From: Bosea sp. (in: a-proteobacteria)
Lineage (GTDB): Bacteria > Pseudomonadota > Alphaproteobacteria > Rhizobiales > Beijerinckiaceae
Assembly: GCA_023910605.1 (NCBI GenBank)
Contig: JAAVVV010000001.1
Coordinates: forward strand, 2,098,698 to 2,162,697
Length of the DNA: 64,000 bases
Reading direction: 5' to 3'
The notes under the pieces were generated by a model that worked only from the letters and a program-made list of their open reading frames with translations, was not told the DNA's origin and ran no database searches. Position numbers and translations under genes: made by a program. Positions 49,381-57,724 of this stretch are shown here, piece after piece (the first letter of the stretch is position 1; the number at the start of each line of letters is the position of its first letter).

Positions 49381-50361
49381 GTGGCTTTCCGTCTGCGCTT
49401 CATCAAGGACGACACGAGCTTCAGCTTCATGAAGTTCAGGTCGGTCAGCTTTCCGCTGTCCGCCATCCTGTCCATCGCGACCGTGATCCTCTTCTTCGCT
49501 GTCGGCATGAATTTCGGCATCGACTTCAAGGGCGGCACGCTCGTCGAACTGCAGGCGAAGGGCACCCAGGCGAACATCTCCGATGTACGCGAACGGTCCA
49601 ACAATCTTGGTTTTGGTTCCGTCGAAGTCGCCGAATTCGGTTCGCCGCGCGAATTGCTGTTGCGGATCGAGTTGCAGGTCGCGCCGACCGTCGCCGAGCA
49701 GGAGAGGGCGCAGCAGAATGTCGTGACGAAGCTGCGTGAGGCATTTGGCGCGGAATATGAGTTCCGCCGCGTCGAGGTGGTCGGCCCGCGCGTGTCGGGG
49801 GAGCTTGTGCAGAGCGGCGCGATCGGCGTGATCGTCGCCGTGATCGGCGTGCTCCTTTATTTGTGGTTTCGCTTCGAATGGCAATTCGCTGTTGGGGCCG
49901 TGATAGCGACCTTGCACGACATCGTGCTCACCATCGGCTTTTTCCTGGTGATGCAACTCACTTTCGACATGACGTCGATCGCAGTCGTGCTCACCATCCT
50001 CGGCTACTCGCTGAACGATACCGTCGTCATCTACGACCGCATCCGCGAGATGCTGCGCAAATACAAGAAACTGTCGCTCTACCAGGTGCTGGACATCTCG
50101 GTGAACGCCACGCTGTCTCGCACCGTCATCACCGCTACGACGACCTTTCTCGCGATGACGGCCATGGCCATCTTCGGCGGCGAAGTGCTGCGCTCGTTCT
50201 CGCTGGCGATGCTGTTCGGCATCGTCATTGGCACCTACTCCTCGATCTTCATCGCAGCGCCTGTCCTGATCTACCTCGGCCTCAAGACAGGCGGCGGCGA
50301 TCCGGCCAGGGGCGAGCAGGCTGCCGAGGCAAAGGCGGTCGCGGCGCCCGTCAAGGCCTGA
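49381..50361 (+). CDS. secF: Protein translocase subunit SecF
   Basis: A 326-residue SecF with six predicted membrane helices. It has the GMNFGIDFKGGTLVELQ N-terminal signature and the core LTILGYSLNDTVVIYDRIRE with its conserved Asp. The start is GTG at 49381. Only 4 bases separate it from the Mth938-like gene, so secD, secF and that gene form one transcription unit. Confidence 0.97.
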   Translation: MAFRLRFIKDDTSFSFMKFRSVSFPLSAILSIATVILFFAVGMNFGIDFKGGTLVELQAKGTQANISDVRERSNNLGFGSVEVAEFGSPRELLLRIELQVAPTVAEQERAQQNVVTKLREAFGAEYEFRRVEVVGPRVSGELVQSGAIGVIVAVIGVLLYLWFRFEWQFAVGAVIATLHDIVLTIGFFLVMQLTFDMTSIAVVLTILGYSLNDTVVIYDRIREMLRKYKKLSLYQVLDISVNATLSRTVITATTTFLAMTAMAIFGGEVLRSFSLAMLFGIVIGTYSSIFIAAPVLIYLGLKTGGGDPARGEQAAEAKAVAAPVKA

Positions 50362-50365
50362 AGAA

Positions 50366-50752
50366 ATGGCAGCCGGCGCGCGCCATGACGGCTTCGTGCC
50401 CGGCCGGCACCTGATCGACGCCTATGGCGCCGGCGGCTTCCGTTTCGCGGACATGAGCCACAAGGGCTCCATCCTGATGCTGCCGTCTGGCGTGAAGGCG
50501 TGGAGCGCAGTGGACAGGCAGTCATGGGCCGCGTCGCAGTTCGCCGATGTCTTCGCCGAGGCGGAGGCCATCGAGTTGCTGCTGATCGGCACCGGCGTCG
50601 ATCTGCGGCCCTTGCCCGAGGCGCTGCGCTGGCGCTTCCGCGAGGTGAAGGTCAGCCTTGAACTGATGACCACGCCTCCTGCGGCACGCACCTACAACAT
50701 TCTGCTGGCCGAAGGGCGCAAGGTGGCGGCCGCGCTGATTTCGGTCGCCTGA
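50366..50752 (+). CDS. Mth938-like domain protein (NDUFAF3-related)
   Basis: A 128-residue protein of the Mth938/DUF498 family, with the HLIDAYGAGGFRFADMSHKG N-terminal block and the IELLLIGTGVDLRPLP central motif. The human relative NDUFAF3 is a complex I assembly factor. In alphaproteobacteria this gene is typically next to secF, as here. The biochemical activity is unknown. GAAGAA just upstream of ATG 50366 could serve as ribosome site. Confidence 0.9.
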   Translation: MAAGARHDGFVPGRHLIDAYGAGGFRFADMSHKGSILMLPSGVKAWSAVDRQSWAASQFADVFAEAEAIELLLIGTGVDLRPLPEALRWRFREVKVSLELMTTPPAARTYNILLAEGRKVAAALISVA

Positions 50753-50841
50753 GCGTTGAAACCGCGCGCCTGTGATCCAGTTTCCCGTCGGCACGGCCGG
50801 ACCTCTGGCCCCGCCCTTGCCGATGCCTTCGCCGAAACGGA

Positions 50842-51747
50842 ATGCGTGGACGCCTGATGCCGTCTATCCTGCCAGAGTCGCCCGGGGTCAGCGCTCGCGA
50901 CCTCGCCGAAGCTTTCGCCTTCTGCGAGAGCCTGGTGCGCGACGTCGACAAGGATCGCTATCTGGCGACCCTGTTCGCGCCCGCCGGCAAGCGTCCGCAT
51001 CTGTTCGCGCTGTATGCCTTCAGCTTCGAGGTGGCGCGTGTGCGCGAACTCGTCTCCGATCCGTTGCCGGGCGAGGTGAGGCTGCAATGGTGGCGTGACC
51101 TTCTGGAAGGCCGCTCCCATGGCGATGCCGCGGCCAACCCGGTATCCCGTGCGCTGCTCTCCACCATCGCCGCCTTCAGGCTGCCTGTGGCGCCGCTCAT
51201 CGCGCTCATCGATGCGCGCATATTCGATCTCTACGACGATCCCATGCCGACCGTGGCGGACCTTGAGGGATATTGCGGGGAGACCAGCTCCGCGCTGATC
51301 CGCCTGTCCTGCCTGATCCTGGCCGATGGCGAGGACCCGGGCGCGGCCGAGGCGGCGGGCCATGCCGGCGTTGCCTATGCGGTCACGGGGCTGCTCAGGG
51401 CCTTCCCCTGGCACGCCATGCGCGGGCAGGTCTATGTGCCGAAGGAGTATCTGCTCGAACATGGGGCCACGCGGGAGGATGTCGTCTCCGGACGCGGCGG
51501 TCACGGCGTGCTTGCCGCGCTGCGCGACATGCGCCAGCTTGCCTGGCGTCATCTGGAGCGCACGCGCATCATTCGCGACACGATCCCGGCCAGGGTCGTG
51601 CCGGCCTTCCTGCCGGTCGCGCTCGTGGAGATCTACCTCAGGGAGATGGAGCGGGCGAGCTACGATCCGTTCACCAGCATCATCCAGGCGCCCCAGTGGC
51701 GCCGCCAATTCCGCCTGTGGCGGCAGGCCCGCAAGGCGATGTCCTGA
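50842..51747 (+). CDS. Squalene/phytoene-synthase-like protein (NDUFAF6-related)
   Basis: A 301-residue all-helical protein of the squalene/phytoene synthase fold. Family blocks include DRYLATLFAPAGKRPHLFAL, VRLQWWRDLLEG and YCGETSSALIRL. The Asp-rich motifs that bind prenyl diphosphate are not recognisable: the second motif position reads LLRAFPWHAMRGQ, with no Asp. It therefore resembles the non-catalytic NDUFAF6-type complex I assembly factors more than carotenoid enzymes. ATG 50842 or 50857. It follows the Mth938-like gene by 89 bases. Confidence 0.88.
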   Translation: MRGRLMPSILPESPGVSARDLAEAFAFCESLVRDVDKDRYLATLFAPAGKRPHLFALYAFSFEVARVRELVSDPLPGEVRLQWWRDLLEGRSHGDAAANPVSRALLSTIAAFRLPVAPLIALIDARIFDLYDDPMPTVADLEGYCGETSSALIRLSCLILADGEDPGAAEAAGHAGVAYAVTGLLRAFPWHAMRGQVYVPKEYLLEHGATREDVVSGRGGHGVLAALRDMRQLAWRHLERTRIIRDTIPARVVPAFLPVALVEIYLREMERASYDPFTSIIQAPQWRRQFRLWRQARKAMS

Positions 51748-51763
51748 AGGCGTCCCTACCTCA

Positions 51764-51811
51764 ATTCTGGCGTCTTGATTACGCCAGAATCTGACGTTTA
51801 CCCTTACGTCA
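51764..51811 (+). promoter_or_regulatory. Two adjacent inverted repeats upstream of cspA
   Basis: A perfect ten-base stem ATTCTGGCGT (51764-51773) / ACGCCAGAAT (51781-51790) with a seven-base loop is followed at once by TGACGT (51792-51797) / ACGTCA (51806-51811). The first may end transcription of the squalene-synthase-like gene. The second reads like a dimeric-regulator operator. They begin 146-193 bases before the cspA start. Confidence 0.5.
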
Positions 51812-51956
51812 CCAACTTGGCGGGAAGCGGGCCGGCGGATGATCAGACCTTTTGGCCCATCGCGCATTCTTGCCCGGCTTGTGCAGGCGGTGGCGTCCGC
51901 TTGCGACGTCCTGCGCGAGCCGTTCGGTCGGTCGTGCATCAACAAGGGTCCTGTGA

Positions 51957-52169
51957 ATGACGACTGGTACTGTGAAATGGTTCAATGCCACCAAGGGCTA
52001 CGGCTTCATCCTGCCCGATGATGGCGGCAAGGACGTGTTCGTCCATGTCAGCGCCGTCGAGCGCTCGGGCTGCGGCCCCCTCAAGGACGGGCAGAAGATC
52101 AGCTTTGAAATCGCCACGGACAAGCGGACGGGCAAGGCCGTGGCGGCCGAGTTGAAGCTGATGGGATAA
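51957..52169 (+). CDS. cspA: Cold-shock domain protein
   Basis: A 70-residue single cold-shock domain, an OB fold that binds single-stranded nucleic acid. RNP1 is KGYGFI (residues 13-18) and RNP2 is VFVHV (27-31). A 209-base leader separates it from the preceding gene, in keeping with the long structured leaders of csp mRNAs. The stop codon sits inside the palindrome GGGATAATCCC, and the convergent trmFO gene ends 3 bases away. Confidence 0.94.
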   Translation: MTTGTVKWFNATKGYGFILPDDGGKDVFVHVSAVERSGCGPLKDGQKISFEIATDKRTGKAVAAELKLMG

Positions 52170-52172
52170 TCC

Positions 52173-53618
52173 CTATTCCGCGGCCCGGGAGCTGGCGCGG
52201 CCTGTCTGGGGCAGCGCTGCGCTCCAGGCGTTCAGGCTTTGCTTGGCGCGGTCAGTCAGCGCCCGCTTGCGGGCGAGGGCCTTCTCTGGGCCGCGCATGC
52301 GCTTGCCTGACCCGTTGCGCACGGCGGCGATCGGCGGGAACAGTCCGAAATTGATGTTCATCGGCTGGAAGGACCGCGGTCCCTCATCGATCGTGACGAT
52401 GTGCCCGCCGGTGATGTGGTTGACCAGCGCGCCGATGGCCGTGTCCGCCGGCGGCAGCGGTGCAATCTCGCCGCGCCATTCGGCGGCGGCCATGAGCCCG
52501 GCCAAGAGGCCGACGGCTGCGCTTTCGACATAGCCTTCGCAACCGGTGATCTGGCCGGCGAAGCGCAGGCGCGGGTCGGCCTTGAGCCGCAGCGCGGGGT
52601 CGAGCACCTGCGGCGAGTTGAGATAGGTGTTGCGGTGCAACCCCCCCAGCCGGGCGAACTCCGCGTTCTCAAGGCCGGGGACCATCCGGAGGATGCGGGC
52701 CTGGTCGCCATATCTCAGCTTGGTCTGGAAGCCCACCATGTTGAACAGCGTGCCCAGCGCATTGTCCTGCCGGAGCTGCACCACGGCATGAGGTTTGACC
52801 AGCGGATCACGCGGGTTGGTCAGGCCCATTGGCTTCATGGGCCCGTGGCGCAGCGTCTCGCGGCCACGCTCCGCCATGACCTCGATGGGAAGGCAGCCGT
52901 CGAAATAAGGGGTGCTGGCTTCCCACTCCTTGAACTCGGTCTTCTCGCCGCTCACAAGCGCGTCCACGAAGGCGTCATACTGATCCTTCGTCATCGGGCA
53001 GTTGAGATAGTCGGCGCCGGTTCCGCCGGGCCCGGCCTTGTCGTAGCGGGACTGGAACCATGCCACGTCCATGTCGATGCTGTCGCGGTGGACAATTGGC
53101 GCGATGGCGTCGAAGAAGGCGAGTTCCTTTTCACCGGTCAGCGCCTGGATCGCCGCCGCCAGCGCTGGCGAGGTCAGCGGGCCGGTGGCGATGATCACGC
53201 AATGCCAATCGGCAGGCGGCAGACCGGCCACCTCGGCCCGCTCGATCGTCACCAGCGGGTGCGCATCGAGAGCGGCGGTGACGGCCGCCGAGAACCCGTC
53301 GCGGTCCACCGCCAGCGCTCCGCCGGCCGGCACCTGGTGCGCGTCGCCCTTGGCCATGATCAGCGAGCCGAGCTGGCGCATCTCCCAGTGCAGCTGGCCC
53401 ACGGCATTGGAGCTGTGGTCATCCGAGCGGAATGAGTTGGAGCACACGAGTTCGGCAAGGCCGTCGGTCTTGTGCGCATCGGTGCCGCGGACAGGGCGCA
53501 TTTCGTGCAGCACGACCGGCACGCCCGCCTGGGCGATCTGCCAGGCGGCCTCTGAACCGGCGAGGCCGCCGCCCACGACATGAACCGGTTGGCGTCTGGA
53601 TGATGTCACGTCGCTCAT
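52173..53618 (-). CDS. trmFO: tRNA (uracil-54 C5)-methyltransferase, folate/FAD-dependent
   Basis: A 481-residue flavoprotein that makes ribothymidine at tRNA position 54 using methylenetetrahydrofolate. The N-terminal FAD loop is [17 protein letters not shown] conserved Cys lies in [12 protein letters not shown], and the FYGTTFIETYL-type segments are represented by the [19 protein letters not shown] block. It is encoded 66 bases downstream of the kinase-like fusion gene in the same direction, so they may be cotranscribed. Confidence 0.95.
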   Translation of the reverse strand: MSDVTSSRRQPVHVVGGGLAGSEAAWQIAQAGVPVVLHEMRPVRGTDAHKTDGLAELVCSNSFRSDDHSSNAVGQLHWEMRQLGSLIMAKGDAHQVPAGGALAVDRDGFSAAVTAALDAHPLVTIERAEVAGLPPADWHCVIIATGPLTSPALAAAIQALTGEKELAFFDAIAPIVHRDSIDMDVAWFQSRYDKAGPGGTGADYLNCPMTKDQYDAFVDALVSGEKTEFKEWEASTPYFDGCLPIEVMAERGRETLRHGPMKPMGLTNPRDPLVKPHAVVQLRQDNALGTLFNMVGFQTKLRYGDQARILRMVPGLENAEFARLGGLHRNTYLNSPQVLDPALRLKADPRLRFAGQITGCEGYVESAAVGLLAGLMAAAEWRGEIAPLPPADTAIGALVNHITGGHIVTIDEGPRSFQPMNINFGLFPPIAAVRNGSGKRMRGPEKALARKRALTDRAKQSLNAWSAALPQTGRASSRAAE

Positions 53619-53684
53619 GCCCGGCAGATAGGCGCGTTTCCGCCGTCAGGCAAGCGCAGGCGGTGTCGCGGTGAAGGCGGCGCC

Positions 53685-54782
53685 TCAGACGCCCTTGATC
53701 GACCGGTCGGTGACGTTGAGGCGCTTCTCGATGATGGCCTCTACGGCGAGGCGCTGGTCGGGCGCGGTGGCCAGCAGGGGCTCCAGCAGGTCGATCTGGT
53801 TGGTGGCGATGAGGGAGAGCACGTCCGTCATCACCTTGCCATCGGCGCGCCGGGGCAGGACGGGCACGACCTGGATCAGTTCGGGCGGTGCAGCGGTGTC
53901 GCGCGCGCGCAGAGCCGCCTGGATCTCCGCAGGGTCAAGCCTGGCCGATTCAACGAATGCGTAAAGGCCGACGCCCTTGCGCCGATACGGATAACCCACG
54001 ATCGCGGCCTCGGTGGCGCCCGGCAGGGATGCGGCGATGCGCTCGAGCCGCGGTGCCTCGCGATGCAGCCGCAGCCCGCCGCCCTCGCGGTCGCGCACGC
54101 CCATGAGATCGCGCGTGATGAGCTTGTAGACCTTCTTGCCTGTCATAAGCCAGATGCGGGACGGCAGGCTCTTGCGCTTGAGCACGCGCAACTCGCCGGG
54201 GGTGATCGCATCCGGGCAATACTTGCGCTTGTGCTTGAGCAGATGGCGCAGGTCCTCATGGGCCAGCAGGCGATAGAACCGGCCGCTCCTCTCATGGACG
54301 CTCGCCAGCTGGAAGTCCGTGACGGCGGCGCGGCCATCGGGCGTCACCAGCCAGTTCGGCTCCTTGGCGAGATCGTTGTGACAGACGCCTGAGCGCCGCA
54401 ACTGCCGCAGCAGGCGCTTGGCATCGCTGAACAGCGCCGCCTGGCCATGCGGCCTGGCCATCTGGAAGGGTAGCCCCTCGATGAAGCCGCGGATGATGAC
54501 CCCGTCGGACGCCGCATGCAGCGGCGGCACGCCTTCAATGCCCGAGGCCCGCGCCAGCGATCTGCGCTCGCGCACGCCGAAATGCCAGGCCAGCGGCCGG
54601 GCCCACCAGCGCGCCGTGGTGAGGTCGCGCCTGATCGCCGGATGACGTCTGTCGCCCTCGCGCCAGAAGCCCCGGTCGATAGTCGAGAATACGTCGGACT
54701 TGAGCGTCGCCACCCGCTCGAAGGCGGTCGTGTCGGTGCTGGGCTGGCGGGAGACGTCGGCGGGTCTGGTCGGCTTAGCCAT
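53685..54782 (-). CDS. Kinase-like domain fused to an AMP-ligase C-terminal-like domain
   Basis: A 365-residue protein of unusual build. Residues about 25-225 look like a small Ser/Thr or lipopolysaccharide-type kinase, with catalytic loop His135-Asn-Asp137-Leu and Asn143, and metal Asp156 in VTDFQLA. Residues about 235-355 match the C-terminal subdomain of acyl-CoA synthetases: RLERIAASLPGATEAAIVGY, GVGLYAFVES, PPELIQVVPVLPRRADGK with Lys316 at the position of the adenylation lysine, then MTDVLSLIA. No N-terminal adenylation domain is present. Substrates are unknown. It lies upstream of trmFO and downstream of the DUF1127 terminator. Confidence 0.78.
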   Translation of the reverse strand: MAKPTRPADVSRQPSTDTTAFERVATLKSDVFSTIDRGFWREGDRRHPAIRRDLTTARWWARPLAWHFGVRERRSLARASGIEGVPPLHAASDGVIIRGFIEGLPFQMARPHGQAALFSDAKRLLRQLRRSGVCHNDLAKEPNWLVTPDGRAAVTDFQLASVHERSGRFYRLLAHEDLRHLLKHKRKYCPDAITPGELRVLKRKSLPSRIWLMTGKKVYKLITRDLMGVRDREGGGLRLHREAPRLERIAASLPGATEAAIVGYPYRRKGVGLYAFVESARLDPAEIQAALRARDTAAPPELIQVVPVLPRRADGKVMTDVLSLIATNQIDLLEPLLATAPDQRLAVEAIIEKRLNVTDRSIKGV

Positions 54783-54838
54783 GCCGTTCCGTAGTCAAAG
54801 ACGCAGCCGGTGGAAACACCCAATCGATGCCTCCATGC

Positions 54839-54860
54839 AAAAACCCGCCATAGAGGCGGG
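54839..54860 (-). terminator. Intrinsic terminator of the DUF1127 gene
   Basis: On the minus strand the stem CCCGCC-TCTAT-GGCGGG is followed by TTTTT, 28 bases after the DUF1127 stop codon. It is a textbook intrinsic terminator and separates this gene from the kinase-like fusion gene. Confidence 0.85.
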
Positions 54861-54887
54861 CTTTAACGCAAAGAGCGGTGCTGAAGC

Positions 54888-55043
54888 TCAGGCTGCGGCG
54901 TAGTGCCGGGCGATATTGTGGATGTCGGCGCGGAGCAGGCCCAGATCGTCCAGCTCGCGGTCGGAGAGCTTGGACAGCTCGCGGACCGTCTCGCGATAAC
55001 GCAGATAGGCCTGGATCCGGGCGACAAGGCTGGCAATGAACAC
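54888..55043 (-). CDS. DUF1127 small protein
   Basis: A 51-residue protein with the Arg-rich DUF1127/YjiS domain (YRETVRELSKLSDRELDDLG, then LLRADIHNIAR). The start is GTG at 55043 with AAGGAG six bases upstream, which shows that the longer open frame to 55166 is not used. Small DUF1127 proteins in alphaproteobacteria are often stress-induced and some take part in RNA metabolism; the role here is unknown. A structured leader and a strong terminator bracket it. Confidence 0.88.
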   Translation of the reverse strand: MFIASLVARIQAYLRYRETVRELSKLSDRELDDLGLLRADIHNIARHYAAA

Positions 55044-55081
55044 GGTGGGCTCCTTCAGGGGATGGAAATGGACGATGAGGG

Positions 55082-55180
55082 GCAGCGCGTTTTGTGTGCG
55101 CTGCAACATCCCTGATATAGGGCATGCGTTTATGGGTTGCGATATTGCTGATATGATATCTGACATGCGTCAGACGCATG
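55082..55180 (-). promoter_or_regulatory. Palindrome-rich leader of the DUF1127 gene
   Basis: A perfect 17-base palindrome, CATGCGTCAGACGCATG, lies at 55164-55180. A seven-base stem GCAGCGC (55082-55088) / GCGCTGC (55098-55104) lies about 40 bases before the GTG start. The region between is AT-richer than the surroundings and should hold the promoter, but no clear -35/-10 pair was fixed. Confidence 0.45.
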
Positions 55181-55315
55181 CACGCGCGACAATTCGTTCA
55201 CAATTTGTCAAGCTGTTCGTGAGCGCTGCGGCGACGCGCGCGCTCTGCCGCTTTTTCGCCACAGCACGTGCACGAAAGTGGCGACAGTGGGGCTTCTGAT
55301 TCGCTTGGTGACGAC

Positions 55316-55519
55316 ATGTCCATGACAACCCAGAATAATTACGCTTCTCGCGTCTCGGCGGCTGCCCTGTGCAGTGCCTTCATGGGGCTTGTCGTCGCCA
55401 TCGGGATCGTTGCCGTCGCGCTCAGCGAGCACAAGCCTGGGTTGACCCGTCACATCAGCTTGCTGATGCCGCTGCTGGATGCCGGCCAGGACGCCGGCGA
55501 GGGTGACCTCGCTCTCTAG
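55316..55519 (+). CDS. Possible small membrane protein
   Basis: A 67-residue open frame with one good membrane helix (ALCSAFMGLVVAIGIVAVAL) and a short soluble tail. GGTGA lies upstream of ATG 55316. It lies between the divergent DUF1127 gene and the PotA-like gene. No family is recognised, and the frame could be chance in GC-rich DNA. Confidence 0.4.
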   Translation: MSMTTQNNYASRVSAAALCSAFMGLVVAIGIVAVALSEHKPGLTRHISLLMPLLDAGQDAGEGDLAL

Positions 55520-55607
55520 CCGCGTTCACAGTTTTCATCGGGCCGCCAATTGGAGCCACCGGGCGAGCGCCCTAGATTGCCGGCATGAACACTGGCTGCC
55601 CGTCTTC

Positions 55608-56798
55608 ATGAACCGGCCCGATCACCCGCCCGCCGATGGCGCGCGCGCGGCGCGGGCCGGTCGCCGGCGCACTGGCGGCGGCCCGGCGATGGGCGCGGCC
55701 CCACTCATCCGGTTCGAGAGCGTCACCCGCCGCTTCGGCGCAGTGACGGCCGTGAAAGCCGTGTCGCTGGATCTGAACGCTGGCGAGATGTTCTGTCTTC
55801 TGGGGCCTTCCGGCTGCGGCAAGACCACGCTGATGCGTATGCTGGCGGGCTTCGAGTCGCCGGATGAAGGGCGCATCTGGCTCGATGGGCAGGACATCAC
55901 CGATGTTCCGCCCCATCGCCGCCCGGTCAACATGATGTTCCAGTCATACGCGCTGTTCCCGCATCTTGATGTTGCGTCAAACATCGCCTTCGGCTTGCGT
56001 CACCTGACGGGCGCCGAGCGCCTGGGTCGCGCGGATATCGCCCGCCGCGTCGATCGCCTGCTGGACCTCGTGCAGCTGGGCGGGTTTGGCCGTCGCAAGC
56101 CGTCCGAACTGTCAGGCGGCCAGCGACAGCGTGTGGCTCTGGCCCGCGCTCTGGCGCGCCAGCCGAAGGTTCTGCTGCTCGATGAGCCCATGGCGGCGCT
56201 GGACCGCAGGATGCGCGAGCAGACGCAGTTCGAGTTGATGGACATCCAGCTTGATCTGGGCACCACCTTCCTTGTCGTCACCCATGACCAGGATGAGGCC
56301 ATGGTGATGGCCGACCGCATCGGCGTGATGGAGGCCGGCTCGCTGGCGCAGGTGGGTCGTCCATCGGACATCTATGAGCGCCCGGCGAGCCGCAGCGTCG
56401 CAGCCTTCATCGGGGACGTGAACCTGTTCGAGGCGGTCGTCACGGGATCGGAGCGGGATGGCGCATGGCTCCTGGAGGCGCCCGCCTGTCCCGCCGGGCT
56501 TGCTGCCGAGCATCCTGAAGGGCTTGTGGCTGGCCAGCGCGTCGCCGTGGCCGTCCGCCCTGAAAAGCTGGTGCTCGAGCGCGCGGATGCGCCGGCGGCG
56601 CCCAACCGGATGGCCGGCGTCATCTGGGACATCGGCTATCTCGGCGACTGGACCATCTTCATGGTGCGGTTGCCATCAGGGCAGATGGTGCGGGTCTCGC
56701 GGGCCAATGCCGAACGTCAGGCCAGCCCAAGCTTTGGCTGGGATGAGCCTGTCAGCCTGCGTTTCGCGCCCGGCGCGGCCATGGTCCTGGCCCGATGA
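55608..56798 (+). CDS. potA: Spermidine/putrescine-type ABC transporter ATP-binding protein
   Basis: A 396-residue importer ATPase of the PotA/PotG class. It has Walker A GPSGCGKTT, Q-loop FQSYALFPH, signature LSGGQRQRVALARAL, Walker B VLLLDEPMAALD and switch His in VTHDQDEAM. A C-terminal TOBE regulatory domain follows. A shorter start at ATG 55689 would drop 27 low-complexity Arg/Ala-rich residues and is plausible. The stop overlaps the first permease gene by four bases. No substrate-binding protein gene accompanies the operon, so polyamine specificity is inferred from family only. Confidence 0.9.
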   Translation: MNRPDHPPADGARAARAGRRRTGGGPAMGAAPLIRFESVTRRFGAVTAVKAVSLDLNAGEMFCLLGPSGCGKTTLMRMLAGFESPDEGRIWLDGQDITDVPPHRRPVNMMFQSYALFPHLDVASNIAFGLRHLTGAERLGRADIARRVDRLLDLVQLGGFGRRKPSELSGGQRQRVALARALARQPKVLLLDEPMAALDRRMREQTQFELMDIQLDLGTTFLVVTHDQDEAMVMADRIGVMEAGSLAQVGRPSDIYERPASRSVAAFIGDVNLFEAVVTGSERDGAWLLEAPACPAGLAAEHPEGLVAGQRVAVAVRPEKLVLERADAPAAPNRMAGVIWDIGYLGDWTIFMVRLPSGQMVRVSRANAERQASPSFGWDEPVSLRFAPGAAMVLAR

Positions 56799-57724
56799 GC
56801 CGCGGCAGGGCGGCGTGCGCCGGGCTGGCGCGGTGGCGTCGTGCGCTGGTGCCGGCTTTGCCGATGCTGTGGCTTTGCGCGCTCTTCCTGCTGCCCTTCG
56901 CGATCATCGCGCGCATCGCGCTCTCCACCGCGACGAAGGCCCAGCCGCCATACCTGCCGGTCTTCGACATCGGGGCAGGTTGGGCGCGCTTTCGCGAGGA
57001 TCTCGCCGCGCTGGAACTCGCGAATTTCCGGCTCATCGCTGAGGACAGCCTTTATCTCCTGTCGCTGCTCTCGTCGCTGCGGCTGGCGGCCATCGCCACG
57101 CTGATCCTGTTGCTGATCTGCTATCCCCTGGCGATCGCGCTCGCGCGGCTGCCGGCGCGCTTGAGGCCGCTGGCGCTGATGCTCGTTATCCTGCCGTTCT
57201 GGACGAGCTTCCTCATCCGCATCTACGCCTGGGTCGGCATCCTGCGTCATGACGGCTATCTCAACGCGCTGCTGCAGGGCCTTGGCCTGACCACGGCGCC
57301 CGTCGGCTTTCTGGATACGGACGGGGCCATCATCCTCGGCATCGTCTACGCCTATCTGCCGTTCATGGCGCTGCCGGTTTTCGCCGCCGTCGACAGGCTC
57401 GATCCAGCGCTGCACGAGGCCGCGCAGGATCTGGGCTGCCCGCCCTGGCGGCAATTCTGGGCCGTGACCCTGCCGCTGACCCTGCCGGGCGCCATGGCCG
57501 GCTGCCTTCTGGTCTTCATTCCGGCGGTGGGCGAGGTGATCATCCCCGATCTGCTCGGCGGCTCGGGCACGCTCACGATCGGGCGCACGTTGTGGGCCGA
57601 GTTCTTCGCCAATGGCGACTGGCCGCTTGCATCGGCGCTGACGATATTGCTGCTGCTGGCGTTGCTGCCGCCTTTGCTTGCCTGGCGCGCGCTCGAGGCG
57701 CGGCAGTGGAGAGGGCGGTCATGA
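56795..57724 (+). CDS. potB: ABC transporter permease, PotB/PotH type
   Basis: A 309-residue inner-membrane permease with six predicted helices and the ATPase-contact EAA loop (EAAQDLGCPPWRQFWAVTLP). It resembles the first permease of polyamine importers. The start overlaps the ATPase gene and its end overlaps the next permease gene by four bases each, so the three are tightly coupled. Confidence 0.9.
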   Translation: MSRGRAACAGLARWRRALVPALPMLWLCALFLLPFAIIARIALSTATKAQPPYLPVFDIGAGWARFREDLAALELANFRLIAEDSLYLLSLLSSLRLAAIATLILLLICYPLAIALARLPARLRPLALMLVILPFWTSFLIRIYAWVGILRHDGYLNALLQGLGLTTAPVGFLDTDGAIILGIVYAYLPFMALPVFAAVDRLDPALHEAAQDLGCPPWRQFWAVTLPLTLPGAMAGCLLVFIPAVGEVIIPDLLGGSGTLTIGRTLWAEFFANGDWPLASALTILLLLALLPPLLAWRALEARQWRGRS

